From DASXRU01 sp039933315 (lineage in GTDB: Bacteria; Acidobacteriota; Blastocatellia; Pyrinomonadales; Pyrinomonadaceae): 45,737 nt of DNA. A program made the translations under genes and the position numbers. Shown here in pieces: positions 15,060 through 24,392 of the stretch. The stretch covers positions 1 to 45,737 of the forward strand of contig JBDTOI010000012.1 of the NCBI GenBank assembly GCA_039933315.1, in the 5' to 3' direction. How positions within the stretch are numbered: the stretch's first letter is position 1; every line of letters starts with the position of its first letter. Below the pieces are notes generated by a model. The model worked only from the letters and a program-made list of their open reading frames with translations, was not told where the DNA came from and did not search any database.

Positions 15060-17354
15060 ATGAGTGATACCAAGGTTCTAAGACTGGTCAAAAAAGGCGA
15101 GACTCAGACAGCGACTCCGGCTGCCGCGGCCCCGGCGCCTATCGTCAAAGCCGCGGATCTCAGGCCCGCCTCCGTGCCAAAGCCCCTACCACCGCCCCGG
15201 AGGGATCTCAGGCCTGCCCCGGTGGCAAGACAGACCGAACAGAGGCAGACTGAACAGAAACCGGGACGTGCTCTAGAGCCGGAACAGATGAGCGCGATCT
15301 ATCGCACCATGTATCTGTCCCGGCGGATCGACGATAAGGAAATTCAACTCAAGAACCAGAACAAAATCTTCTTTCAAATCAGCGGCGCGGGACACGAGGC
15401 TATCCTGGTTGCGGCCGGCATGTCTCTGAAACCCGGCTACGATTGGTTCTACCCCTATTACCGCGACCGCGCGCTTTGTCTTCAACTTGGTATGACTCCG
15501 CTCGAGCAATTTCTCTCGGCGGTGGGCGCGGAGAAAGATCCAAACTCGCATGGCCGGCAGATGCCTTCGCACTGGGGCCACAAGAAACTGAATATAGTCT
15601 CCCAGTCGTCACCGACCGGCACACAACTCTTGCAGGCCGTTGGCTGCGCGGAAGCCAACTACCGCTTCAAATTGATCAAGGAGCTGAAGGGCCGGATCAA
15701 GCACTTCCACGCCGACGAGGTTGTCTATGTCTCTTTGGGCGATGGCACCTCGAGTGAAGGCGAGTTCTGGGAAGCATTGAACACAGCCTGTAACCTGAAG
15801 CTGCCAGTGGTCTTTCTTTTGGAAGACAACGGTTACGCGATCAGCGTGCCGGTTGAAGTGCAGACCGCGGGCGGCGATGTCTCCAAACTGATTTCCGGAT
15901 TTCCCAACCTTTACATGCAAAAGTGCGATGGCACCGACCCGGTGGCGTCACTCGCTACCATGCGCCGCGCCGTCGCCAATTGCCGCAAAGGGAAAGGTCC
16001 TTCCTTCGTTCATGCCAAAGTGATTCGTCCCTATTCGCACTCGCTTTCGGATGATGAAAAGCTTTACCGGCCGGACGAGGAGCGGACTTCAGATGCCGAG
16101 CGCGATCCTGTCAAACGCTTTGGCGCCTTGCTGGTGCAGGAGGGAATACTCAAACAGGAAGAGCTGCAACAGCTGAAGGATGAAGTTGACCGGGAGGTGA
16201 TGGAGGCGGCCGACCTGGCGCTGACCAGTCCGCAGCCGGCGCCGGAAACCGCCACCAGGTATGTCTATTCGCCGCGCGTCGATCCCACTTCAAAGGAATT
16301 CGACACGGAAGAGGGCGCCGAGCTCTCCGGCAATCCCGGCACGATGGTGGATCTGATTAATCGCTGCCTGCATTCCGAGATGAAGCGGAATCCGCGCATT
16401 GTCGTTTTTGGCGAAGACGTCGCCGACTGCTCGCGCGAGGAGAATCTCGACAAAGTAAAAGGCAAGGGCGGCGTTTTCAAAGTTACCGCTAACTTGCAGC
16501 GAAACTTCGGCAGCGCCCGCGTATTCAATTCGCCTTTGGCCGAAGCGAACATCGTCGGCCGCGCCATCGGCATGGCTACACGAGGTTTGAAACCCGTAGT
16601 TGAGATTCAGTTCTTCGACTACATCTGGCCTGCCTATCACCAGATTCGCAATGAGCTGGCGCTGATGCGCTGGCGTTCCGGAAATGAGTTTTCCTGTCCA
16701 ATGGTGATGCGGGTGCCGGTAGGCGGCTACTTAAAAGGCGGCGCCGTTTATCATTCACAATCAGGGGTTTCGCTCTTCACGCACATTCCGGGACTGCGCG
16801 TGGTCTATCCGGCCACAGCGCTGGATGCCAATGGCCTGTTGCGCACCGCGATCCGCTGCGATGACCCGGTTTTGTTTCTCGAGCATAAACATCTCTATCG
16901 CCAGACCTACAACAAGTCGGCCTATCCGCCGGATGATTTCATGATCCCCTTCGGCAAAGCGAAGACGGTGCGGGAGGGAACTGATATTTCCATCATCGCT
17001 TACGGCGCCCTCGTGCAACGATCGGTGGTGGCCGCTCGCCAGGCCGAACAGCAGGGCATCAGTGTCGAGATCATCGACTTGCGCAGCCTCAATCCCTACG
17101 ACTGGAATGCCATCGTGCAAACGGTACAAAAGACTTCGCGCGTAATCGTGGCCCACGAAGACACACTGTCGTTTGGCTATGGCGCGGAAATCGCTGCGCG
17201 CATTTCTGACGAACTGTTCGAACACCTCGATGCTCCCGTGCGCCGTGTCGCCGCCCTCGACACCTTCGTGGGCTACGCCCCGCAACTCGAAGACGCAATC
17301 CTCCCCCAGGCCCCCGACGTACTGAAGGCGATTACGGACCTTCATGGTTACTGA
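15060..17354 (+). CDS. Fused alpha and beta subunits of a thiamine-dependent 2-oxoacid dehydrogenase E1
   Basis: A 764-residue fusion. Residues 1-80 are an Ala/Pro/Arg-rich low-complexity extension containing a repeated DLRPA motif. Residues about 80-400 are the E1 alpha part with the thiamine diphosphate motif GDGTSSEGEFWEALN and NGYAISVP. Residues about 430-764 are the E1 beta part (VVFGEDVADCSREENLDKV, EIQFFDYIWPAYHQIRNE, VYPATALDANGLL). The enzyme decarboxylates a 2-oxoacid and acylates the lipoyl group of E2. Linkage to acyl-CoA dehydrogenase favours branched-chain oxoacids, but pyruvate cannot be excluded. No E2 or E3 gene is present in the window. Fused E1 proteins occur in several bacterial phyla. 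There is no clear Shine-Dalgarno sequence before the ATG. Confidence 0.9.
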   Translation: MSDTKVLRLVKKGETQTATPAAAAPAPIVKAADLRPASVPKPLPPPRRDLRPAPVARQTEQRQTEQKPGRALEPEQMSAIYRTMYLSRRIDDKEIQLKNQNKIFFQISGAGHEAILVAAGMSLKPGYDWFYPYYRDRALCLQLGMTPLEQFLSAVGAEKDPNSHGRQMPSHWGHKKLNIVSQSSPTGTQLLQAVGCAEANYRFKLIKELKGRIKHFHADEVVYVSLGDGTSSEGEFWEALNTACNLKLPVVFLLEDNGYAISVPVEVQTAGGDVSKLISGFPNLYMQKCDGTDPVASLATMRRAVANCRKGKGPSFVHAKVIRPYSHSLSDDEKLYRPDEERTSDAERDPVKRFGALLVQEGILKQEELQQLKDEVDREVMEAADLALTSPQPAPETATRYVYSPRVDPTSKEFDTEEGAELSGNPGTMVDLINRCLHSEMKRNPRIVVFGEDVADCSREENLDKVKGKGGVFKVTANLQRNFGSARVFNSPLAEANIVGRAIGMATRGLKPVVEIQFFDYIWPAYHQIRNELALMRWRSGNEFSCPMVMRVPVGGYLKGGAVYHSQSGVSLFTHIPGLRVVYPATALDANGLLRTAIRCDDPVLFLEHKHLYRQTYNKSAYPPDDFMIPFGKAKTVREGTDISIIAYGALVQRSVVAARQAEQQGISVEIIDLRSLNPYDWNAIVQTVQKTSRVIVAHEDTLSFGYGAEIAARISDELFEHLDAPVRRVAALDTFVGYAPQLEDAILPQAPDVLKAITDLHGY

Positions 17355-17482
17355 TCTACCGATGAGTGTGTGGAGTACTGCAACGGCCTTCTGACCCCTT
17401 GCCCGAAGTTTAATTGATGAGTCGCTTTGGTGCTGGACGGGGCTGCCATTGGGTGGCAACCGCTTCCGCGAAGTAGAACATT

Positions 17483-18616
17483 TTGCCCATTGAACATCTT
17501 AACGCCCTGGCGAGACTTCTTAGAGAACAGCGCGATCAGTTGCTTGCCGAATGGCGGCAGGAGGTGCAGCAACTACCGGTTGCAGAGAATCTCGACGTGC
17601 CGACGCTTAACGATCATATCCCTGATTTACTCGAAGAACTGGCCTGTGAACTTGAAGCGTGTTCCGATGAAACCATGATCGAGGGATTAAAGGAGAATCC
17701 TATTACTCATGGTTTAGATCGACTACAACTTGGCTTCGATGTCGAGGAGGTCGTGGCGGAATACAATGCTCTGCGGGGCGTGATTTTAAGACTGATCGAA
17801 AGCCATGACTTGCAGCTGCGGGGAATGATGAACCATACCATTAACCGCGTTATCGATAAGTCGATCGGTCTGGCGGTGAAGACGTACGCGGCGCAGAAGG
17901 CTTTGGAAGTACAGCAACGGCGCGAGGAACACCTGACCTTCGTGGCCCACGATCTCCGGTCTCCACTTTCCGCCATTGCGATGGCCGCCAGACTTCTTCA
18001 GCGTGGTCTGCCTCAGGGAGAAAAAGATGAACGGGCTGCGGCATTGCTGGCCACCATGCACCGCAATGTGGAGCGCTTAAATGCGCTGGTGGTCAAGGTC
18101 GTTCAGGAAGAGGCTAACCTGAATACCGATCCCAACGAAAAGGCAGATCGACGGGAAGTAGAATTAAGGGTTTTGGTCGAAGGACTGGTACGAGACCTGC
18201 AACCACTGGCGGAAGCTTCGAACACGAGTTTAATTAACAGGGTGCCCGAGCAGCTTACGGCGTTCGCTGATGCCAATCTGTTGACCCTCATCTTTCAAAA
18301 CTTGATCTCCAACGCGATTAATTACACAGCCAATGGATCGGTCACTATCGGAGCACGCGAACTGCCGGGAGCCGGCTGTATCGAATGTTGGGTTAATGAC
18401 AATGGCGCAGGGATTCCTGAGGAGCGACTGGAAAAGGTGTTCGAAAAACTAGAAGGCGATCCCGATAAGAAAAGTGGGATGGGACTTGGACTGGCTATTG
18501 TCAAGCAATTCGTCGAAGCGCACGGCGGGCAAGTAACGGTTGAGAGTAAGGTCGGTCAAGGCTCGGAGTTCCGCTTTACGATTCCTGACAAAGCGGCAGG
18601 AGGCTACGAAAACTAA
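17483..18616 (+). CDS. Soluble sensor histidine kinase with an RsbR-like N-terminal domain
   Basis: A 377-residue protein without membrane segments. Residues about 5-135 are all-helical and resemble the RsbRD-type N-terminal sensor domain (LLREQRDQLLAEWRQEV, then GLDRLQLGFDVEEVVAEYN). The dimerisation domain has the phospho-acceptor box FVAHDLRSPLSA (His156). The ATPase domain has the N box (NLISNAINYTANG), G1 (VNDNGAGIP) and G2 (GMGLGLAIVKQF). It would autophosphorylate and pass the phosphate to a response regulator, none of which is encoded nearby. The start is uncertain: the frame opens with TTG and has only a weak ribosome binding site. It starts 128 bases after the E1 gene on the same strand. 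Confidence 0.88.
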   Translation: MPIEHLNALARLLREQRDQLLAEWRQEVQQLPVAENLDVPTLNDHIPDLLEELACELEACSDETMIEGLKENPITHGLDRLQLGFDVEEVVAEYNALRGVILRLIESHDLQLRGMMNHTINRVIDKSIGLAVKTYAAQKALEVQQRREEHLTFVAHDLRSPLSAIAMAARLLQRGLPQGEKDERAAALLATMHRNVERLNALVVKVVQEEANLNTDPNEKADRREVELRVLVEGLVRDLQPLAEASNTSLINRVPEQLTAFADANLLTLIFQNLISNAINYTANGSVTIGARELPGAGCIECWVNDNGAGIPEERLEKVFEKLEGDPDKKSGMGLGLAIVKQFVEAHGGQVTVESKVGQGSEFRFTIPDKAAGGYEN

Positions 18617-18890
18617 CAATAGCGGTTGGCACTTTAGAAATCTCAAATCAATTTGCCGGCTCATCTCTTCCCGCAGGCACCCCACAAACAGCCCCTCCCT
18701 GACCCCTCCCGACGCACAGCGATACACAGTGCATGTATGGAATCCGTAGTTATGCGGACGGTATTTCAGCTAAAAACCCGATTCACTGGCTTTCCCTGGT
18801 GGCATGGTGGTTGCGGGTTAAGGGGTTTCTTAATTTCGTCTCATACCCCTCAAAACCAAACATTTACCCTTAAAGGAGAAAGAAGATCAT

Positions 18891-19847
18891 ATGACTAAAA
18901 AATTAATTTCGATTCTGGGAGCACTTGTGCTTTCGCTCTCAGTGGCAGGCCTGGCTCTTGGGCAACACACCAAAACTACTACCACGACGACGGTGACGAA
19001 GTCGGTACAGAATCCCGACGGCACCTGGACAGTGGTCGAGTATCCGGTAGGTAAAGAAGTTATTGTGGATTTAACGCCGACCACGACCATTACCGGTGCC
19101 ACCGGCCGCGCCACAATTCTGCGTACCCCGGACGGCACCACCGTCAAAGTTAACCTGACTGGCCTTCCCAGCGATATGGCCGCTCTAAATCTGTATGCCG
19201 TGGATCCGACGGGCACCACTACTTTGCTGGGCCCGCTGAGTGTTGAGAATGGAGTGGGCACGTTCGTGACCACGAATCCGCTGCCGCTCAACAAATTCAT
19301 GATCATCGCCTCGCCGGAAAGCAATTTGGCGACTTTCACGCCGGAAGCGCCCGTGATGTTCCGTAGCGTTGTGCCGGCCGGTCTGGCAATCATCCCGCTG
19401 GCCAGCCATGGTGAAAAAGATGGTGCTGCGGTAGGTGAGCGCGTGGCCGCGATTTCAACGGCAACGACCTCTGCGTATAACGTACCGATGTTGGGCATAC
19501 CCGGATTCCGTCAGGGTACGGATACCAAAATGAAGGTTAACTTTCCCGCCATCGGAAATTCGCGCGCCAACATCTTTATCGAGCCACGCCACGATGGCGC
19601 CACATCGATTAAGTTGCGCTTCCACAGCTTAAAGCGAGCGCCGGCCGACAAACGTCTCGTACTTTGGGCGGTAGGTCCCGACAATACGTTCTCTCGCCTG
19701 GGCCAGGTAATCAATACCGGCAAGCGCAACGAAGCTCAAATTCAAACAGAGACCTCGTTACCGGACTTCGGGCTCTTCGTGACCATTGAAGATGCCAACG
19801 AACCGCAGCAACCGAGTGGGCCAATTTACGCCACCATAATCAAATAA
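18891..19847 (+). CDS. Secreted protein with RskA-like beta domains
   Basis: A 318-residue protein with a clear signal peptide (about residues 1-24, ending at ALGQ). A threonine-rich stretch follows (TKTTTTTTVTKSV). The mature part is predicted all-beta and appears to hold two related modules. The second (KRLVLWAVGPDNTFSRLGQV, then FGLFVTIEDANEPQQPSGP) has the same shape as the C-terminal domain of RskA anti-sigma factors (compare YQLWFI and AVTLEP in the protein at 7054-7878). No zinc anti-sigma head or membrane helix is present, so it is a free exported relative rather than an anti-sigma factor. AAAGGAG lies before the ATG and a strong terminator follows. Function unknown. Confidence 0.7.
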   Translation: MTKKLISILGALVLSLSVAGLALGQHTKTTTTTTVTKSVQNPDGTWTVVEYPVGKEVIVDLTPTTTITGATGRATILRTPDGTTVKVNLTGLPSDMAALNLYAVDPTGTTTLLGPLSVENGVGTFVTTNPLPLNKFMIIASPESNLATFTPEAPVMFRSVVPAGLAIIPLASHGEKDGAAVGERVAAISTATTSAYNVPMLGIPGFRQGTDTKMKVNFPAIGNSRANIFIEPRHDGATSIKLRFHSLKRAPADKRLVLWAVGPDNTFSRLGQVINTGKRNEAQIQTETSLPDFGLFVTIEDANEPQQPSGPIYATIIK

Positions 19848-19876
19848 CCCGGACGCAGTTCGTCGGGTTTTGACGA

Positions 19877-19906
19877 AGCTGTCTCGAGAAATCGAGGCAG
19901 CTTTTT
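19877..19906 (+). terminator. Rho-independent terminator after the secreted RskA-like gene
   Basis: Stem AGCTGTCTCGA (19877-19887) pairs with TCGAGGCAGCT (19892-19902) through a GAAA loop, with one G-U pair, followed by a run of T. The remaining 283 bases up to the next gene show no further gene or repeat that I can identify. Confidence 0.85.
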
Positions 19907-20189
19907 CTGCGTTCAGGAGGTTCTGCTGCTGATTTAGCCCGCTTAGACTCGCTCCCCAAAAACATTGAATCTTTAGATTAATCCTGTAACATGTCCTCCA
20001 GGCTCGGCACCTTGAAATACCCACTTTCAACTCCGGGCCTTTTCCCGACAGAATCCGGGCCGGCTCCACTCTTAAGCAGGTCCACTTCAACCAGCAGATA
20101 ACTTCCGCCGCTGAGCGCGGCGGGACCACATCAATCGGACGCAACGCTGCTCGGACCGATTAAACCTATAAAAGAAACGAAATTAAGTC

Positions 20190-21332
20190 ATGCTCAAACG
20201 CAATTTCCCCCAATTGCTGCTTGTGGTTTTATTCGTTGGCGCTGTTAGGGTGACTGCCCAGGAAGCGCTGCCGGATCTGATTAGACAAGTCAAACCTTCC
20301 GTCGTTTCAGTCACAACCTACGATGCGAAAGGCGAGTCGCTGATTAGCGGCAGCGGGTTCTTTGTGGGCCCGGGCCAGGTCATGACGAACCTGCACGTGG
20401 TTCGCGGAGCACAGCGAGCGGACATCAAGACCCTGGAAGGCAAGGGCAGAAGCTATCCGGTAATAGGCGTGTTGGCGGTGGACGAGGAAGCCGATCTGGC
20501 TTTGCTCAGCATCAATGTTCCGGCGGAACGATCGCGCCCGGTGACCACCAGCACTTCCCTGCCTGAAGAAGGCGAAAAAGTTTTTGTGATTGGAAACCCT
20601 TTGCGGCTGGAAGGCTCAGTGAGCGACGGAATTGTTTCCGCCATTCGCGACGTGCCTAATCTCGGCAAAATTATCCAGGTCACCGTTCCCATTTCGCATG
20701 GCAACAGTGGCAGTCCCCTCTTCAACATGAAGGGCCAGGTCGTGGGCATAGTGACCGTGAAAGTTACCAACGGCCAGAACATAAACTTAGCCCTGGCCTC
20801 AGCGCGCTTTGCGGAGGTACCGGCGGTGGGACTTTTGTCTTTCGCCGATCTGGCAGGAAGGAATCGCGCGCCGCAGCGTTCTGAAGCTATCGCCGACCTC
20901 TGGTATCGGAACGGACTGGACTCGCTCTGGCTGGGCAACTACGACAGCGCGCTCACGTTTTTCGAGAACGCCGTGAACCGGAACCCGCGCCGGGCTGAGG
21001 CCTGGGTTGAGGTGGGCTTCTGCAAGGTGAAGCAGGGCAAGCATGAAGAGGCCATTCGGGCTTACCGGCGGGCTTTGCAGCTGCGGCCGAATTCCGCCGA
21101 CGCTTACAACCGCCTGGGCGACGCTTATTTTGATCTGGGCAGGTTCTACGACGCCCTCGAATCTTACCAACAAGCTGTGCGCCTGCATCCCAACATGGCG
21201 GAAGCCTATTACAACCTCGGCATGACTTATGTGGAGCTTGGCGATCGCACGTCAGCGATGGCCCAAAGCCGTAAGCTCGAGCTGCTTGATGCTGATCTAT
21301 ATAAGAAACTGAAGAGTGAGATGCAGAGATAG
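20190..21332 (+). CDS. Exported trypsin-like serine protease with C-terminal TPR repeats
   Basis: A 380-residue protein with a signal peptide (about residues 1-24, RVTAQ). The protease domain (about residues 25-210) has the HtrA-like triad: His in TNLHVVRGA, Asp in DEEADLALLSI and Ser in SHGNSGSPLFN. Instead of the PDZ domain expected in HtrA/DegP, residues about 230-375 contain three to four TPR units (WLGNYDSALTFFENAV, HEEAIRAYRRALQLRPN, FYDALESYQQAVRLHPN). TPRs could select or position substrates in the periplasm. The gene is convergent with the M16 peptidase pair, and a hairpin repeat lies between their stop codons. The ribosome binding site is weak. Confidence 0.9.
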   Translation: MLKRNFPQLLLVVLFVGAVRVTAQEALPDLIRQVKPSVVSVTTYDAKGESLISGSGFFVGPGQVMTNLHVVRGAQRADIKTLEGKGRSYPVIGVLAVDEEADLALLSINVPAERSRPVTTSTSLPEEGEKVFVIGNPLRLEGSVSDGIVSAIRDVPNLGKIIQVTVPISHGNSGSPLFNMKGQVVGIVTVKVTNGQNINLALASARFAEVPAVGLLSFADLAGRNRAPQRSEAIADLWYRNGLDSLWLGNYDSALTFFENAVNRNPRRAEAWVEVGFCKVKQGKHEEAIRAYRRALQLRPNSADAYNRLGDAYFDLGRFYDALESYQQAVRLHPNMAEAYYNLGMTYVELGDRTSAMAQSRKLELLDADLYKKLKSEMQR

Positions 21333-21341
21333 TGGGCGTTC

Positions 21342-21403
21342 AGAGTACCGACTTCAGTTGGGCTTTAATCGTTTGAGAAACGCCCGACTAAAGTCGGTAC
21401 TCT
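21342..21403. repeat. Inverted-repeat hairpin between convergent genes
   Basis: Left arm AGAGTACCGACTTCAGTTGG (from 21342) and right arm CCGACTAAAGTCGGTACTCT (to 21403) are complementary over 22 positions with two changes that still give G-U pairs. The element sits between the stop codons of the TPR protease and the M16 peptidase and could terminate either transcript. A related, more diverged pair (AAAGTCGGT and ACCGACTTT) occurs near 32980-33070. Confidence 0.7.
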
Positions 21404-21430
21404 AAACACCCGCTTCGGTCTTGTGGGACT

Positions 21431-22906
21431 TCAGCCCGCCTGATTCGTAAAAACGTACTTATCGATCTTGTTCGGGTCGCCCAACACAACGAAGCGAATG
21501 TTGCGCATGTACTTCTGGGCCACGCGCTGCACATCGGCCGGCGTGACCGCGCGCAAATGATTGATAGTGTCGAAAGAGTTTTTCCAGCCCCCGCCAATCA
21601 ATTCATATTCAGCCAGGCTGGCAGCCTGGGCGGCATTTGTCTCCTGCCCCAGGTAATACTGCGTCAGATACTGCGAGACGACCCCCGTGATATCCAGGGC
21701 ATTAATAGGTTGTGCCTGCAGCCGCCTGATCTCATTTAACATGACGCTGACCGCCTGGTTAGCATCGACTGCCGACACGTAAATCCCTCCAATGTTGGCC
21801 GCCTGGCTTCCCAGAAACGCGCTGGGAGCATAGGAAAGATTGCGCTTCACCCGCACTTCCTCGAAAACGCGGTCCCGCAACATGGCGGCTGCGATCTGCA
21901 TCGGGTAAATGTCGCTAGCCGTTAGCGAGGGTGCGGTAAAGAGTCCCTGGATATAGTTTGTCGGCAGACCGCGTTGAGTCACTTCCACGGTAGCGGCACT
22001 GAATGAAAGCTGGGGCACCGGTTCAGGCCGGTAACTGCCGCGCGGCAATTTGCCGAAGGAAGCGGCGATGCGTTGGCGCAGTTCGGCAACATCCAGATCA
22101 CCCACGATAACCAGTAGCAGGCGCGAGGTCTCCATCGCTTGCCGGTGATAGCGGCGCAAATCTTCCAGCGTCAGACGAGTAATCGATTCAACCGTGCCCT
22201 GCGGCCGGTTCAAATAGGGATGACCAGCATAAGCAACGCGTTCCTGCAGCCGTTGCAGGTATGTGTCCGGATCGTCCGAATCATCGCGCAAACCGGAAAG
22301 GTGCCGGTTCCTGGTTAAATCAAAATCTTCTTTGGTGAAGGCCGGGCGGAGCGCGATATCACTCAGGATTTCCCATGAAGGATCGAAGTTGCGCCGGGTA
22401 GAGGTAAAGGAAAGTACGGAGTAATCATAGTTTTCGCTCGAGCGAATCACAGTGCCCATGCGCGCCAACTCGCTGCGCATTCGTACCCGGGGGAAATTGA
22501 CAGTGGCTTCGCTGGCAACATCCAGCATCAGCGATTCGATCCCGGCGTTGTTGGCAGTAAGATTACGCGAACCACCGCGCAGAAAAAGTCCGCCGGCTAC
22601 GGTCTGACTACCCGCGCGACGCTTGAGCAAGACCTTAAGACCGTTGACCTCAAACTCAGTGACCAGCGCCGCGGCTAAAGCGCTGGCGCGACGCTCAGCC
22701 TCCAACTGTTCTGCCTCTGTCCTCGGCACGCCCTGCGCGAACGCATTGCCGCTACCCCACGAGACCAATGAAGCGAGGCCCAATACCAGTGTTACGAGGA
22801 GTACACCTAACGAATGTCGGAGATCCTGAACACTCGCTCGCCTCTTCCTGCCTACTGCCGTCTGCCTACTGCCTACTGTTTTCCTACTGCCTACTGTTCT
22901 TTTCAT
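21431..22906 (-). CDS. M16-family peptidase-like partner subunit lacking the zinc motif
   Basis: I place the start at 22906, giving 491 residues, because this ATG overlaps the stop of the preceding M16 gene (ATGA). The frame extends further upstream only within that gene. An N-terminal hydrophobic segment (about residues 36-58, GVLLVTLVLGLASLVSW) ends in AFAQG, a signal peptide. The insulinase fold is clear, but the HxxEH zinc motif is absent: the equivalent spot reads NAGIESLML. The C-terminal half keeps the Arg-Tyr signature of the non-catalytic subunit (VRVKRNLSY). It should form a heterodimer with the active subunit encoded just upstream. The first codons, repeating TVGSR, come from a short direct-repeat tract. 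Confidence 0.9.
   Translation of the reverse strand: MKRTVGSRKTVGSRQTAVGRKRRASVQDLRHSLGVLLVTLVLGLASLVSWGSGNAFAQGVPRTEAEQLEAERRASALAAALVTEFEVNGLKVLLKRRAGSQTVAGGLFLRGGSRNLTANNAGIESLMLDVASEATVNFPRVRMRSELARMGTVIRSSENYDYSVLSFTSTRRNFDPSWEILSDIALRPAFTKEDFDLTRNRHLSGLRDDSDDPDTYLQRLQERVAYAGHPYLNRPQGTVESITRLTLEDLRRYHRQAMETSRLLLVIVGDLDVAELRQRIAASFGKLPRGSYRPEPVPQLSFSAATVEVTQRGLPTNYIQGLFTAPSLTASDIYPMQIAAAMLRDRVFEEVRVKRNLSYAPSAFLGSQAANIGGIYVSAVDANQAVSVMLNEIRRLQAQPINALDITGVVSQYLTQYYLGQETNAAQAASLAEYELIGGGWKNSFDTINHLRAVTPADVQRVAQKYMRNIRFVVLGDPNKIDKYVFTNQAG
22843..22903. repeat. Short direct-repeat tract (CCTACTGC units)
   Basis: Repeats of CCTACTGCC, TGCCTACTG and TTTTCCTACTGCC run across the 5' end of the second M16 gene and encode its unusual basic N-terminus. 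It looks like expansion of a simple sequence. Confidence 0.6.
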
Positions 22907-24336
22907 TGTCCGATTAACTCCTCCGGCTTCAACTGAACCTGCTGCTGGGCTTCTTCCGAAATCAGAGCTAGTCCTATGTGCGGCTTGCCCTGGATATAGG
23001 TTGTGACGTAGCGGCTGATGTCGGCCCGGGAGGTACGGCGCAGGTTCCCCAGGTAGCCGCGAAAGTAATCTATCCCCGTCGAGGCCCACCAGAACGAAAG
23101 AGTGTGCGCATAGGTGCTCAACTTCTCCCGCGAGTAGAGATCGTCAGCTTCCAAAAGCCCCTTCGCGCTTTCGAGTTGCTCGTCAGTGAAGTAGTCCTTG
23201 TCATTGAAATGGGCCACTTCATTGTAGATGGCACGAAGGGCCGCACGCGCCTTGTCCGGACTGGTCTGGGCCCCGATTTGTATGGGACCGACATTTCGTT
23301 GCGTGTAATAACTAATGCTGACGCCGTTTACCAGACCTGTGTCCACCAGGGCGCGCTGGAAACGGGAGTTGGGCTGCGTCAGGATAAAAGAGAAAACGTC
23401 CGCCGCGTAAGTAGCAGGATTGTCCTTGCCGATAGATGGACCATGCCAGTTGATGGCAATAGTTACATTCTTCACGTCCTGCTTAACGATGGCGCCCTCG
23501 CTCTTTGGTAGGGGCGGATGCTCTACCAGCGGGAATTCGACAAAGGGTTCCTTCTCGCGCCGCGGCCAATCGCCGTAAAACTCCTGCGCCATTTTGAATA
23601 TTTCTTCCGGCTGCACGTCACCCGTAACCACCAGCGCAGAATTATTGGGAACGTAATAACGACTCTGAATCAGACGCATCATGTCAGTAGTCGAACCGGA
23701 AACAGTCTGGCGATTTCCCAGGGCATTCTTGCGGCTGGGATACTTGTAAAAGAGACGGTTGGTTATCTCCAGATTGAGATAGTAGAAAGGGTTCGACTCG
23801 TTGCGATCAATCTCGCCGATGACAACTTCGCGTTCGCGTTCAAACTCACCCTTGTCGAATAGGGGAGAGCGCACCGCATCGCGCATGAAGTTCATGGCCG
23901 TGCGCACATTAGGGCTGGTCGTAGTGAAGTAATAGTTGACGACCTCTTCATGGGTCTCGGCATTATAGGCAATCCCCAGCTGCCCGATTCTTAGCAGGTA
24001 CTCTTCCGCATCGGCGATGGCGCGGTTGGCCTTAAAAAACATGTGCTCGTAAAGATGTGACAGTCCGTTCAACTCCGGCGGTTCGGTATAGGAACCGTTC
24101 CTGACGGCCATTTCGATAGTTACGAGGGGCACGGAATGGTCTTCCAGGATGATGATTTCCAGGCCGTTCGCCAGGGACCGGGTAACGATCGGAGATTGCG
24201 GCTGCGGCGCTGTTGCCTGCGACGCTGCCGCGCGCGCCGGGGCCTGAGTTAAAGAGACCGGTGGTGGAGTTACTCGCGCCGCGACCGGCACAAATATCGA
24301 CCAGATGAGCAGCAGGACTAAAAAGTTACGCTTCAC
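22903..24336 (-). CDS. M16-family zinc metallopeptidase (catalytic subunit)
   Basis: A 477-residue exported peptidase with a signal peptide (about residues 1-20). The inverted zinc motif HLYEH is at residues about 98-102 (GLSHLYEHMFFKA), and the third ligand lies in EREVVIGEIDRNES. Both halves of the insulinase/processing-peptidase fold are present. It would cleave small proteins or peptides in the periplasm as a clam-shell heterodimer with the non-catalytic partner, whose ATG overlaps its stop codon. This translational coupling supports equal production of the two chains. The final residues read LIGQ. Substrates are unknown. Confidence 0.93.
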   Translation of the reverse strand: MKRNFLVLLLIWSIFVPVAARVTPPPVSLTQAPARAAASQATAPQPQSPIVTRSLANGLEIIILEDHSVPLVTIEMAVRNGSYTEPPELNGLSHLYEHMFFKANRAIADAEEYLLRIGQLGIAYNAETHEEVVNYYFTTTSPNVRTAMNFMRDAVRSPLFDKGEFEREREVVIGEIDRNESNPFYYLNLEITNRLFYKYPSRKNALGNRQTVSGSTTDMMRLIQSRYYVPNNSALVVTGDVQPEEIFKMAQEFYGDWPRREKEPFVEFPLVEHPPLPKSEGAIVKQDVKNVTIAINWHGPSIGKDNPATYAADVFSFILTQPNSRFQRALVDTGLVNGVSISYYTQRNVGPIQIGAQTSPDKARAALRAIYNEVAHFNDKDYFTDEQLESAKGLLEADDLYSREKLSTYAHTLSFWWASTGIDYFRGYLGNLRRTSRADISRYVTTYIQGKPHIGLALISEEAQQQVQLKPEELIGQ

Positions 24337-24392
24337 AGCAAAGGCTCCCGTTTTCTTTTCTAATATTAAACAGAATCTGCCACAAAGCTTCT

